Part shown: positions 1-6,291 of the stretch, piece by piece
How positions within the stretch are numbered: position 1 is the first letter of the stretch
Layout of the letters: each line of letters begins with the position of its first letter
Assembly (NCBI GenBank): GCA_947465645.1
Contig: CANIBQ010000121.1
Coordinates: forward strand, 1-12,518
Direction of reading: 5' to 3'
Length of the DNA stretch: 12,518 nt
DNA from: Acidobacteriota bacterium
GTDB taxonomy: Bacteria; Acidobacteriota; Vicinamibacteria; Vicinamibacterales; UBA2999
Made by a program: the position numbers and the translations under genes
Notes under the pieces: model-generated
The model's database searches: none
What the model saw: the letters and a program-made list of their open reading frames with translations, nothing else
What the model was told of the DNA's origin: nothing

Positions 1-36
1 ATCACGAACCCGTTCTTGTGAAACGGCGGCGCGGCC

Positions 37-64
37 CTGACTTCGATGATCATTCCACTACAAT
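37..64 (+). promoter_or_regulatory. Candidate sigma-70-like promoter of the receiver-like gene
   Basis: A TACAAT box (59-64, five of six bases of the -10 consensus) lies 16 bases after CTGACT (37-42, four of six bases of the -35 consensus). The predicted transcription start is near 71, so the ATG at 75 would have a leader of only a few bases. This supports ATG 75 over the upstream GTG at 18. It is inferred from pattern alone, and the rest of positions 1-74 shows nothing else I recognise. Confidence 0.35.
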
Positions 65-74
65 CCTACGACTA

Positions 75-434
75 ATGATCCTCTGCATCGTTGACGACCT
101 GCTTTTCTCGGCGAAGATTTCGACCGCCGCCAAGGCGCTCGGCGTCCCCATCTATTTCGAGCGATCGGCCGACCAGGTCGTGGCCCGAGTGCGCGAGCAG
201 CAGCCTGCGCTGGTCATCCTTGACCTGAACAGCAGCAAGCTGCGCCCGATGGAGGCGATCGCCGCGCTCAAGGCCGACCCTGAGCTCAAGGGCATTCAGA
301 CGCTGGGATTCGTGTCGCACGTGCAGACGGAAACGATCGAAACTGCGCGGCAGGCTGGAATCGATCAGGTGATGGCGCGTTCGGCGTTCTCGGATCGGCT
401 CGGAGAGATCCTCACGTCAGCCAGAACTGCATAA
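75..434 (+). CDS. Stand-alone receiver-like (CheY-fold) protein, probably atypical
   Basis: A 119-residue protein made only of a receiver-like fold. The N-terminus ILCIVDD carries the acidic pair (D7, D8). The hydrophobic strand LVILDL ends at D50, which sits where the phosphoacceptor Asp is expected. S81 in FVSHV takes the place of the conserved Thr/Ser. The conserved Lys of the last strand is missing: the segment reads QVMARSAF, with no Lys-Pro. It has no output domain, so it would act by protein contact, or as a pseudo-receiver if it is not phosphorylated. ATG 75 is chosen because the protein then starts directly at the first strand and a -10-like box lies 10 bases upstream; GTG 18 would add 19 residues of no known fold. 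Its last 23 bases overlap the convergent pseudokinase gene. The fold is fairly sure, the function unknown. Confidence 0.75.
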   Translation: MILCIVDDLLFSAKISTAAKALGVPIYFERSADQVVARVREQQPALVILDLNSSKLRPMEAIAALKADPELKGIQTLGFVSHVQTETIETARQAGIDQVMARSAFSDRLGEILTSARTA

Positions 435-1326
435 GCGCGCCGAGCGCGGCCAGGATCACGATCGCCAGCACGAGCACCCGCCCGACGCTCGTGGACCGCA
501 CCTCCATCTGCTCCTCCTCGTCACCGGCGCCGCCCCGGACGTCGAGAATGGCCGCCACGGCGCGGAGCTCGGCGGCGAAGGTGGCGACGCTCTGAAAGCG
601 CGAGTCGGGATTCGGCGCGACCGCCTTCAGCACGATTTCGTCGAGCTCTGGAGGCACGTGTGCGTTGGACGCGCTCGGCGCCGATGCGCCTCGATGCAGC
701 GGCCGGCGCGTGGTGATCATCTCGTAGAGCACGGAGCCGACCGAGTGGATGTCCGACCGCTCGTCGGCTGACTGGCCGCGCGCCTCTTCGGGCGAATCGT
801 AGTCACGCAGCTTGACCTCGCCGGCATCCTGTTCGAAGCCACCGCGCGAGGCAAGCTCGAAGGCGGGAATTTTCGCGTGTCCCTTGGCCGTGATGACAAT
901 CGAGTCGGGACTCAGGCCTCCATGGACGAATCCGGCGGCGTGCGCGTCGGCCACCGCGTCGGCCACCTGGACGGCGAGCTCCACCGCCCGCCTGATGTTC
1001 ATCGGACGACCCGCCATCTCGGCGCGAAGCGACTGCCCCTTCAGAAACTCGAAGGCGAGAAACAGGCGGCCGCTGTGTTCGCCAGCGTCGAATAGCGTCG
1101 TGACGTTCGGATGTGACATCGCGATGAGAACGCGGGCCTTTTCGAGGAAGTCGGCCCTGGCCGCCGGCTCACGCGTAAACTCCGGAGGGAGCAGCCGGAT
1201 GGCGACCGTGCGTCCCAGCTTCGTGTCGCGCGCCCGGTACAGGTCGCCGGGGCCGGCCGGGTCGAGCCGCTCGAGCAGGTTGTAGTGGGCAACCGCTCCG
1301 ATCGGCGCGGGAGCCGTGCTGCTCAT
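412..1326 (-). CDS. Membrane-anchored pseudokinase of the bacterial Ser/Thr kinase (PknB/Hanks) fold
   Basis: A 304-residue protein with a kinase domain at about 15-262 and a single C-terminal membrane helix (about 281-302), so the domain probably faces the cytoplasm. The fold markers are clear: LGRTVAIRLLP (ATP-lysine strand), HPNV, FLKGQSL (hinge), SPEEARG plus ERSDIHSVGSVLYEMIT (APE and helix F), and a C-terminal NPDSRFQS. Each catalytic position is changed. The VAIK lysine is R44. HRDLKPxN reads HGGLSPDS (135-142), losing the catalytic Asp, Lys and Asn. DFG reads AFE (155-157). Phosphotransfer is therefore very unlikely, and a scaffold, ligand-sensing or allosteric role is inferred. Its ATG overlaps the preceding small gene's stop (ATGA), so it is the last gene of a coupled operon. 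Its 3' end overlaps the receiver-like gene on the other strand by 23 bases. Confidence 0.88.
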   Translation of the reverse strand: MSSTAPAPIGAVAHYNLLERLDPAGPGDLYRARDTKLGRTVAIRLLPPEFTREPAARADFLEKARVLIAMSHPNVTTLFDAGEHSGRLFLAFEFLKGQSLRAEMAGRPMNIRRAVELAVQVADAVADAHAAGFVHGGLSPDSIVITAKGHAKIPAFELASRGGFEQDAGEVKLRDYDSPEEARGQSADERSDIHSVGSVLYEMITTRRPLHRGASAPSASNAHVPPELDEIVLKAVAPNPDSRFQSVATFAAELRAVAAILDVRGGAGDEEEQMEVRSTSVGRVLVLAIVILAALGALMQFWLT

Positions 1327-1571
1327 CTCTTGTCGAGCTCGATGACGCTCTGGACCAGCTCCTTCGCGTCGCCGATCTGCTCGAGCACGATGGCGATGTC
1401 GAGCGTGGGATTTCCGGGCATCCGGGTGCTCTGGCAGTACACGCCGTGCTGCCCGACCATTGCCAGGGCGTCGGTGAGCAGGTCGAGCGCCACCGCGAGG
1501 CGGCCTTTCGACGCGCCCATCATCGTCTCGTGGACCTCGAGGGCGTCGCGATGCTTGTCGAATGTCGACAC
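1323..1571 (-). CDS. Conserved-looking small helical protein, function unknown
   Basis: An 82-residue soluble protein that I do not recognise. It looks mainly helical: charged and hydrophobic residues alternate through DKHRDALEVHETMMG and RLAVALDLLTDALAMVG, then come a short loop (STRMPGNPTLD) and a last helix ending QSVIELDKR. It has no signal peptide or membrane segment and one Cys (C46). The GTG start at 1571 is chosen over longer in-frame options because a GGAAAGG Shine-Dalgarno sequence (1577-1583) lies 5 bases upstream and the preceding SDR stop is one base away (TGA-c-GTG). Its own TGA overlaps the pseudokinase ATG. This double coupling makes it very likely a real gene made in step with both partners. 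A direct contact with the pseudokinase is only an inference from that coupling. Confidence 0.72.
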   Translation of the reverse strand: MSTFDKHRDALEVHETMMGASKGRLAVALDLLTDALAMVGQHGVYCQSTRMPGNPTLDIAIVLEQIGDAKELVQSVIELDKR

Positions 1572-1572
1572 G

Positions 1573-2298
1573 TCAGCCTTTCCGTGGGGGACACGAGGGA
1601 CGGATCTCGACGCGGCTCGGAAGGCTGCGCGCGGGATGCGCGATGATGTCGGCGACGGCTTGCGCGACGTCGTCAGGCGCGAGCTTCCACTCGTCATCGC
1701 CGCCCGTGCGGCCGCTGAACTCGGTGCGCACGGAACCGGGCATGACATAGGAGACGCGAATGCCGTCGTGCCTGACCTCCTGCATCAGCGCTTCGCTGAA
1801 CGCGTTGAGGCCGGCCTTCGAGGCGCAGTACGCGGCGGCATCCCGAAATGCGTTGGTGGACGCGAGGCTGCTGATGTTGACGATCCAGCCACCGCCCCGC
1901 GAACGCAGGTGCGGCAGCGCCGCTCGACAGCAGTGGAAGACACCCGTCAGGTTGGTATCGATGACCTGGTGCCACTGATCCAGGGACATCTCGGCAACGG
2001 GGCTGAACACGCCGACGCCGGCGTTGTTGACGAGGATGTCGAGGCCTGCGAACCGCGCCACTGTCTCCCTGACCGCCTGCTCGACCTCGTCGTAGCGCCG
2101 GACGTCGGCGCGCAGCGGCAGCACCGCTTCGTCGCCCGAGATCGACTGCAGGTCGCGGACGGCTGCACGCAGCGTCGAATCGGAGGTCGCGGTAATCGCC
2201 ACCCGGGCGCCGCGCTCGAGGAGCGTGCGCGCGGTCGCAAGCCCGATTCCGCGGGAGCCGCCGGTCACGAGCGCGACTTTGCCGGTAAGCGTCGACAT
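1573..2298 (-). CDS. Short-chain dehydrogenase/reductase (classical SDR)
   Basis: A 241-residue cytoplasmic NAD(P)-dependent oxidoreductase of usual SDR length. The Rossmann motif TGGSRGIG is at 12-19, NNAG at 91-94 and the structural Asn at N116. The catalytic Ser is S144 in NISSLAS, and Y157/K161 form YxxxK in AAAYCASKAG. PGSVRTEF (187-194) follows the usual PG motif. All active-site residues are present. The basic residue R16 in the glycine loop favours NADP(H), but this is weak evidence. The substrate cannot be read from sequence; the general shape resembles FabG-like 3-oxoacyl reductases and many uncharacterised SDRs. ATG 2298 gives the canonical N-terminus (STLTGKVALVTGG); longer reading in the same frame crosses the divergent gene and is not SDR-like. 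It is the first gene of the operon with the small helical gene and the pseudokinase. Confidence 0.92.
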   Translation of the reverse strand: MSTLTGKVALVTGGSRGIGLATARTLLERGARVAITATSDSTLRAAVRDLQSISGDEAVLPLRADVRRYDEVEQAVRETVARFAGLDILVNNAGVGVFSPVAEMSLDQWHQVIDTNLTGVFHCCRAALPHLRSRGGGWIVNISSLASTNAFRDAAAYCASKAGLNAFSEALMQEVRHDGIRVSYVMPGSVRTEFSGRTGGDDEWKLAPDDVAQAVADIIAHPARSLPSRVEIRPSCPPRKG

Positions 2299-2329
2299 GA
2301 CCCTATTACAATACACGGCGGACCCCAAC
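2299..2329. promoter_or_regulatory. Compact divergent promoter region between the SDR and dehydrogenase-like genes
   Basis: This AT-rich patch sits in a GC-rich background. On the plus strand TACAAT (2307-2312) matches five of six bases of a -10 box and lies 17 bases before the GTG at 2330. On the minus strand the same bases read TGTAAT (2309-2304) or TATTGT (2313-2308), just before the SDR ATG at 2298, which would give a leaderless or nearly leaderless SDR transcript. Any -35 elements must lie inside the opposite coding region, and I see no convincing ones. GGCGGA (2317-2322) is a possible Shine-Dalgarno sequence for GTG 2330. It is inferred from sequence only. Confidence 0.4.
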
Positions 2330-3175
2330 GTGACCGTGGCAATCATCGGCGCCGGTGAACTCGGTGGCGCAGTCGCGCACGCGGTGGCTGCGCGCGATCG
2401 CGTCGGCCGCGTGTTGATCGCCGATGCCGCCGGCACGGTGGCCGCCGGCAAGGCGCTCGACATCCGGCAATCGGGGCCCGTCCTCGGATTTCACACGACG
2501 CTCGAGGGCACCGACGACATGAGCCGCATCACCGGCTGCAGGGTGTGCGTGATCGCCGACCGTGCAGGCCAGACTCCATCCGAGTGGCAAGGCGAGGAGG
2601 GACTCGCGATGCTGACACGGCTCGCGCCGTATCTCGGGGATGCGCCGATCGTCTTTGCTGGAGCCGCGCAGGCCGACCTGTTGCTCATGGCCGCGCGGGA
2701 GGCCCGGATCCCGCGCGGCCGCCTGATTGGATCGTCGCCGGAAGCGCTGGTCGCCGCCGTCGCCGCGATTGTTGCAATGGAGGCGCAGTGCTCGCCCAAC
2801 GAAGTGAGCCTCACCGTTCTCGGCGCGCCTCCGGACGGCTTCGTGGTGCTGTGGAGCGAAGCGTCGATCGGCGGCTACGCGCTCGACCGGGTGTTATCGC
2901 AGGTGCAGATGAGCCGGCTCGAAGCGCGTGCCCGGCGATTGTGGCCGCCCGGTGCGTACACGCTCGGCGCCGCCGCCGGGAGAATTATCGAGGCGATTCT
3001 CGAATCATCGCGACGGTCGTTCAGCGTCCTCACCTTGCTTGGCGGCGAATTCGGCGTCCGCAACCGCGTCGGCGCCCTGCCCGCCCTTCTGGGCTCGCCA
3101 GGCGTCGTACGTACACGCGCGCCCGCCCTGAGCACTCGGGAGCGGGTGCTCGTGGAGACCGCACTTGGTTCATAA
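2330..3175 (+). CDS. Lactate/malate dehydrogenase-fold protein lacking catalytic residues
   Basis: A 281-residue protein with the LDH/MDH architecture. The N-terminal Rossmann motif IIGAGELGG (G7, G9, G12), an Asp at the end of the second strand (D32, typical for NAD binding) and GKALDIRQ (40-47) closely match malate dehydrogenases. The catalytic half is eroded. The usual TNP motif reads GAA (111-113). In the segment matching LDSxRF the Asp and Arg are L140 and A143. The motif GGHGD reads GAPPD (165-169), so the catalytic His is P167. Oxidation of malate or lactate is therefore unlikely, though NAD(H) may still bind. It is also shorter than the usual 310 or so residues. GTG 2330 is preferred; ATG 2297 would add 11 residues and share its bases with the opposite SDR start codon. 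It is followed after 16 bases by the peptidase gene. These motif comparisons are from memory of the family, not from an alignment. Confidence 0.75.
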   Translation: MTVAIIGAGELGGAVAHAVAARDRVGRVLIADAAGTVAAGKALDIRQSGPVLGFHTTLEGTDDMSRITGCRVCVIADRAGQTPSEWQGEEGLAMLTRLAPYLGDAPIVFAGAAQADLLLMAAREARIPRGRLIGSSPEALVAAVAAIVAMEAQCSPNEVSLTVLGAPPDGFVVLWSEASIGGYALDRVLSQVQMSRLEARARRLWPPGAYTLGAAAGRIIEAILESSRRSFSVLTLLGGEFGVRNRVGALPALLGSPGVVRTRAPALSTRERVLVETALGS

Positions 3176-3191
3176 AGTAGGATCAAAAGGA

Positions 3192-4766
3192 GTGGCCCAA
3201 CCGAGGACGTTCCCGGGCGCGATCGGTCCCGTTGTGAGACGGTTTTTCCCTCTGGTGGTCGCGCTCGCGCTGCTGACGACGCTTGGTCGCGCGGCAACCC
3301 CGGTAATCCCGGCGGATGTGCTGCTCGAGCATATCAAGGTGCTGTCGTCGGATGAGATGAAGGGTCGCAGCAACGGCGACCCCGAGCTCGAGCGGGCCGC
3401 TGATTACATCGCGCAAGAGTTCAAGGCAGCCGGTCTGCGTCCGGGCGTCAAGGAGCGCGACTGGTTCCAGCCGTTTGAGTTGGTGGCGGGCCTGTCGGTG
3501 GGAGCCGGCAACGCGCTCGTCGTCCAGGCCCGCGGCAGCCGCCCCGTCCACCTCGTGCTCGGGACGTCCTACTATCCGCTCTCGGCGACCCCGAACGATT
3601 CGCCCTCAGTGCCGTCGATGGCGCTGGACGACATGCCGCTGGTGTTTGCGGGCTACGGTATCGCTGCTCGCGCGCTCAATTACGACGACTACGCCGGGCT
3701 CGATGTCTCCGGCAAGGCGGTGCTCATCTTTTCGCATGAGCCCCAGGAGACTCGCCGCGACAGCCGCTTGAACGGCTCCCAGCCGATCCGGGAGACCACG
3801 CTCTATGCGAAGGCCGCGGCGGCCCGGGCACGAGGTGCGAAGGCGTTGCTCGTCGTGTCCGACCCGGCGCATCAGACCGATCCCGTCAACTACGGTCTGT
3901 TCAATCTCGACGCGGATCCCGAGGATCATTCGATTCCCGTTCTCCGGATCCGGCGCGCGGAGATGGAGCCGCTGCTCGAGGCGTGGGGCCTTGATCGCGT
4001 GGCCGCCGAGATCGACGGCGATCTCAAACCGCGCTCGCGGGCGTTGAACGGGGTGACGATCGACTACACCGAGCACTTCACACGGAATCGCCGTCCGGTG
4101 AGAAACGTGGTCGGCTTCCTGCCGGGGTCTGATCCCTCGAAGGCAAAGCAGGCGGTCGTCATCGGCGCGCACTACGATCACGTGGGGTTGGGGGGACGCT
4201 TCGCTGCCGATCCCGGACACACCGGACAAATCCACAACGGGGCGGATGACAACGCGTCCGGCACCGCGTCCATCATCGAGATCGCTCGCGCCGCCGCGGC
4301 CGATCGTTTTCGCTTTCCGCGGTCGCTTGTGTTCGTGGCGTTTGCCGGCGAGGAGCGGGGGCTGCTGGGATCGGCGCACTACGCGAGCGAGCCGACGATT
4401 CCGATGACCGACACCGTCATGATGTTGAACCTCGACATGGTGGGCCGCTCCCACGGCAAAGTCGATGTGAGCGGCCTCGAGGGGTCGTCGCTCCTGCTCA
4501 ACGCCATCCAGGAGGCAGCGTTGGCTGCAGGCGGCATCGAGATTCGCCAGGAAGGGCCCGGGGCGGGCCGCAGTGACGACTCTTCGTTCCTGGACAAGCG
4601 GGTGCCGGCGATCAACTTCTTCACCGGCTTCCATCCCGACTACCACCGGCCCACCGACGACTGGAACCGGATCGACGCCGCAGGCACCGCCCAGGTGGCG
4701 ACGCTGGCGCTCGAGTTCGCCGCCCGCATCGCTGCGCGCGACGACCGCCCGCAGTTCCACCCCTAA
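3192..4766 (+). CDS. Exported M28-family zinc peptidase with PA domain
   Basis: A 524-residue metallopeptidase. An N-terminal signal sequence (RRFFPLVVALALLTTLGRA, with likely cleavage after GRA near residue 34) sends it out of the cytoplasm. A central region (about 120-290) looks like a protease-associated insert, as in many M28 aminopeptidases. The M28 core keeps every ligand: H327 in AHYDH, bridging D353 in GADDNASG, catalytic E387 and zinc ligand E388 in AGEERGLLG, D415 in NLDMVG, and H485 in DYHRPTDDW. It should release N-terminal amino acids or cut small peptides; the exact specificity is unknown. Three starts are possible: TTG 3165 (GGAG 7 bases upstream), GTG 3192 (AGGA 9 bases upstream) and GTG 3234 (the shortest signal peptide). 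I chose 3192; the mature protein is the same. It probably shares a transcript with the dehydrogenase-like gene, 16 bases upstream. Confidence 0.93.
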   Translation: MAQPRTFPGAIGPVVRRFFPLVVALALLTTLGRAATPVIPADVLLEHIKVLSSDEMKGRSNGDPELERAADYIAQEFKAAGLRPGVKERDWFQPFELVAGLSVGAGNALVVQARGSRPVHLVLGTSYYPLSATPNDSPSVPSMALDDMPLVFAGYGIAARALNYDDYAGLDVSGKAVLIFSHEPQETRRDSRLNGSQPIRETTLYAKAAAARARGAKALLVVSDPAHQTDPVNYGLFNLDADPEDHSIPVLRIRRAEMEPLLEAWGLDRVAAEIDGDLKPRSRALNGVTIDYTEHFTRNRRPVRNVVGFLPGSDPSKAKQAVVIGAHYDHVGLGGRFAADPGHTGQIHNGADDNASGTASIIEIARAAAADRFRFPRSLVFVAFAGEERGLLGSAHYASEPTIPMTDTVMMLNLDMVGRSHGKVDVSGLEGSSLLLNAIQEAALAAGGIEIRQEGPGAGRSDDSSFLDKRVPAINFFTGFHPDYHRPTDDWNRIDAAGTAQVATLALEFAARIAARDDRPQFHP

Positions 4767-4828
4767 CGCTGCTGCAGGTGGCGGATAAGGTCCCGATCTG
4801 CGGTCCTTTCCATAGATTAGCCTCTGCA

Positions 4829-4880
4829 GAAGAGAACACCGACCGGTTTGGTCTTATTCCCAGATCTGAGTGTCCTCTTC
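4829..4880. repeat. Imperfect inverted repeat with GAGGACACTC core (repeat family copy A, part 1)
   Basis: The left arm 4829-4839 (GAAGAGAACAC) pairs with the right arm 4870-4880 (GTGTCCTCTTC) at 10 of 11 positions, around a 30-base loop that holds a smaller GACC/GGTC repeat. The reverse strand of the right arm contains the 13-mer GAGGACACTCAGA (4877-4865), which is also present exactly at 10995-11007. Beyond that 13-mer, after one gap of about 12 bases, the two regions again resemble each other (CCAAACCGGTCGG here, CGAAAACGGATCGG there). They are therefore diverged copies of one element. Confidence 0.75.
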
Positions 4881-4881
4881 A

Positions 4882-4927
4882 ATGGGGTCTGACCCCCAAA
4901 CGACCCGTCACCGGGGTCAGACCCCAT
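4882..4927. repeat. Perfect 15-bp inverted repeat of a GGGGTC-type palindrome (copy A, part 2)
   Basis: The left arm 4882-4896 (ATGGGGTCTGACCCC) and the right arm 4913-4927 (GGGGTCAGACCCCAT) are exact reverse complements around a 16-base loop. Each arm is itself palindromic (GGGGTC-N-GACCCC), so either one large hairpin or two small ones can form. The GACCCC ends also occur at the ends of the hairpin at 10975-11050. The layout resembles REP-like or MITE-like dispersed elements mobilised in trans; no transposase gene is in the window, so that is inference. Confidence 0.8.
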
Positions 4928-4968
4928 CGAACCCCATCGAACCTGCGAAGACGTGTTAAGTACAGGCA

Positions 4969-6291
4969 TTGTTTCTCGCGGCCGCCCTCATCGTCCTGGC
5001 GCTGATCGCGTTCAACGCGGTTTACGTCGCGGCTGAATTCGCAGCCGTCAGCGTTCGTCGCAGCCGGATCCAGCAGCTCGCCGCCGACGGCAACCCGTTG
5101 GCGGCGTGGCTCTTACCGGTCGTCGAGTCTCCCGCCGCCCTCGACCGTTACATCGCCGCCTGCCAGATAGGCATCACCCTTTCGAGCCTCGTGCTCGGCG
5201 CCTACGCCCAGAGCACCATCGCGGTGCAGTTGGAGCCGATCTTCGCGGCGTGGGGCGGACTCCAGCCTGTCGCCGCTCAATCCACGTCGGCGGTGGTGGT
5301 TCTGCTCATACTCACCGTTTGCCAGGTGATCTTCGGGGAGCTCGTGCCGAAGTCGCTGGCGCTGCAATACCCCACGCAGACGGCGCTCTACACCCTGATT
5401 CCGATGGTGCCTTCGCTCTGGGTGTACCGGCCGTTCATCAAGTGGCTCAACGGCAATGGCATCGCCCTGTTGAAGCTGATCGGCGCTCCCTCGCAGACGC
5501 ACCGGCACATTCACTCGCCGGACGAAATCGAGCTCCTGATCGCCGAGAGCCGGGACGGAGGACTGCTGGAGCCGAACGAACACCGCCGCCTGCAGCGCGC
5601 GCTGCGCCTCAACCTGCGGCAGGCGAAACAGTTGATGGTGCCGCGCCGCAAGATTTCGGCGATCGACATCGACACGCCGCTCACCGAGGTGATGGGCCTC
5701 GTCGCCGACAACCCGTTCTCCCGGCTCCCGGTGTACCGCGATTCGATCGACAACGTCGTCGGGATGCTGCACACCAAGGATCTCGTACGGTGGCTGGTCA
5801 ACGGGGGGAGCACCGGCGCGACTCTCGCCAGCCTGCTTCGTCCCATCGCGACGGTGCATGAGAGCATCACCGCCGATCGCGTGCTGCGCCAGCTTCGCGA
5901 GCGACGCACCCACCAGGCGCTGGTGGTTGACGAGTTTGGCGGCACCGCTGGACTGCTGACCCTCGAAGACGTCCTCTCCGAGCTGCTTGGAGATGTGGGC
6001 GACGAATACAAGGCCGGGGATCCGGTGATGGAGCCACTGCCCGACGGCCGCATCCGCGTACCAGGGGGGATGGCCGTAGACGACGCCTCGCCGGCGCTGA
6101 AGACGACGTGGGAGACCGACGCCACCACGGTGGCCGGGCTCGTGACTGCCGCACTTGGTCACCTGCCGGCGGCCGGGGAGCGCGTGACGGTCGGCGAGTA
6201 CGAATTCGAGATCGAACGCGTCGTCGATCGGGCGGTTGAAACCGTGCTGGCGCGCCGGGTCGCGCCCCCCGCCACCGAGGGCGGCGAGTGA
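4969..6291 (+). CDS. CNNM/CorC-family membrane protein (DUF21-CBS pair-CorC_HlyC), first paralogue
   Basis: A 440-residue inner-membrane protein. The DUF21 (CNNM transmembrane) domain spans about 1-175, with VAAEFAAVSVRRSRI (20-34), QIGIT (66-70) and GELVPKSLAL (123-132); the Glu of GE-VPK is kept. A CBS pair follows (about 215-342), with SRLPVY, GMLHTKDL and DEFGGTAGLLTLEDV. The C-terminal CorC_HlyC domain (about 355-428) completes the standard order. Characterised relatives export Mg2+, probably in exchange for Na+; others are annotated as TlyC hemolysins, a name that says little about function. TTG 4969 is the only reasonable start, since an in-frame TAA lies at 4957-4959. It has only a weak AGG ribosome site. 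Its TGA overlaps the next gene's ATG (TGATG), so the paralogues are translated together and may form a heterodimer. Confidence 0.93.
   Translation: MFLAAALIVLALIAFNAVYVAAEFAAVSVRRSRIQQLAADGNPLAAWLLPVVESPAALDRYIAACQIGITLSSLVLGAYAQSTIAVQLEPIFAAWGGLQPVAAQSTSAVVVLLILTVCQVIFGELVPKSLALQYPTQTALYTLIPMVPSLWVYRPFIKWLNGNGIALLKLIGAPSQTHRHIHSPDEIELLIAESRDGGLLEPNEHRRLQRALRLNLRQAKQLMVPRRKISAIDIDTPLTEVMGLVADNPFSRLPVYRDSIDNVVGMLHTKDLVRWLVNGGSTGATLASLLRPIATVHESITADRVLRQLRERRTHQALVVDEFGGTAGLLTLEDVLSELLGDVGDEYKAGDPVMEPLPDGRIRVPGGMAVDDASPALKTTWETDATTVAGLVTAALGHLPAAGERVTVGEYEFEIERVVDRAVETVLARRVAPPATEGGE

Larger units (their letters stand above)
4767..4968. other. Non-coding intergenic region carrying stacked inverted repeats
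   Basis: These 202 bases lie between the peptidase gene and the first CNNM/CorC gene. Short open frames across them (for example 4778-5005) have no protein-like pattern. The content is two inverted repeats (listed separately), a tandem decamer ACCCCATCGA at 4921-4930 and 4931-4940, and the AT-richer tail just before TTG 4969. No clear terminator T-run follows the hairpins on the plus strand, and I see no convincing promoter for the CNNM pair; TTAAGT at 4956-4961 is a poor -10 match. Confidence 0.7.

Noticed and set aside
1285..2358. Plus-strand open frame of 357 codons
   Set aside because: It lies opposite the SDR and small helical genes, whose motifs and coupled starts are clear; the plus-strand translation has no recognisable fold.
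3606..4760. Long minus-strand open frame (384 codons) across the peptidase gene
   Set aside because: It is antisense to a clear M28 peptidase with all metal ligands; its translation is rich in Arg, His and Val with no domain pattern, as expected from GC-rich codon shadow.
4921..4940. Tandem ACCCCATCGA decamers as operator or CRISPR repeat
   Set aside because: There are only two copies, directly joined, with no spacers; the first overlaps the end of the GGGGTC repeat, so it is best seen as part of that element.
4778..5005. Short plus-strand frame (75 codons) in the peptidase-CNNM gap
   Set aside because: It runs through both inverted repeats and the CNNM start; its composition is not protein-like and no ribosome site is seen.
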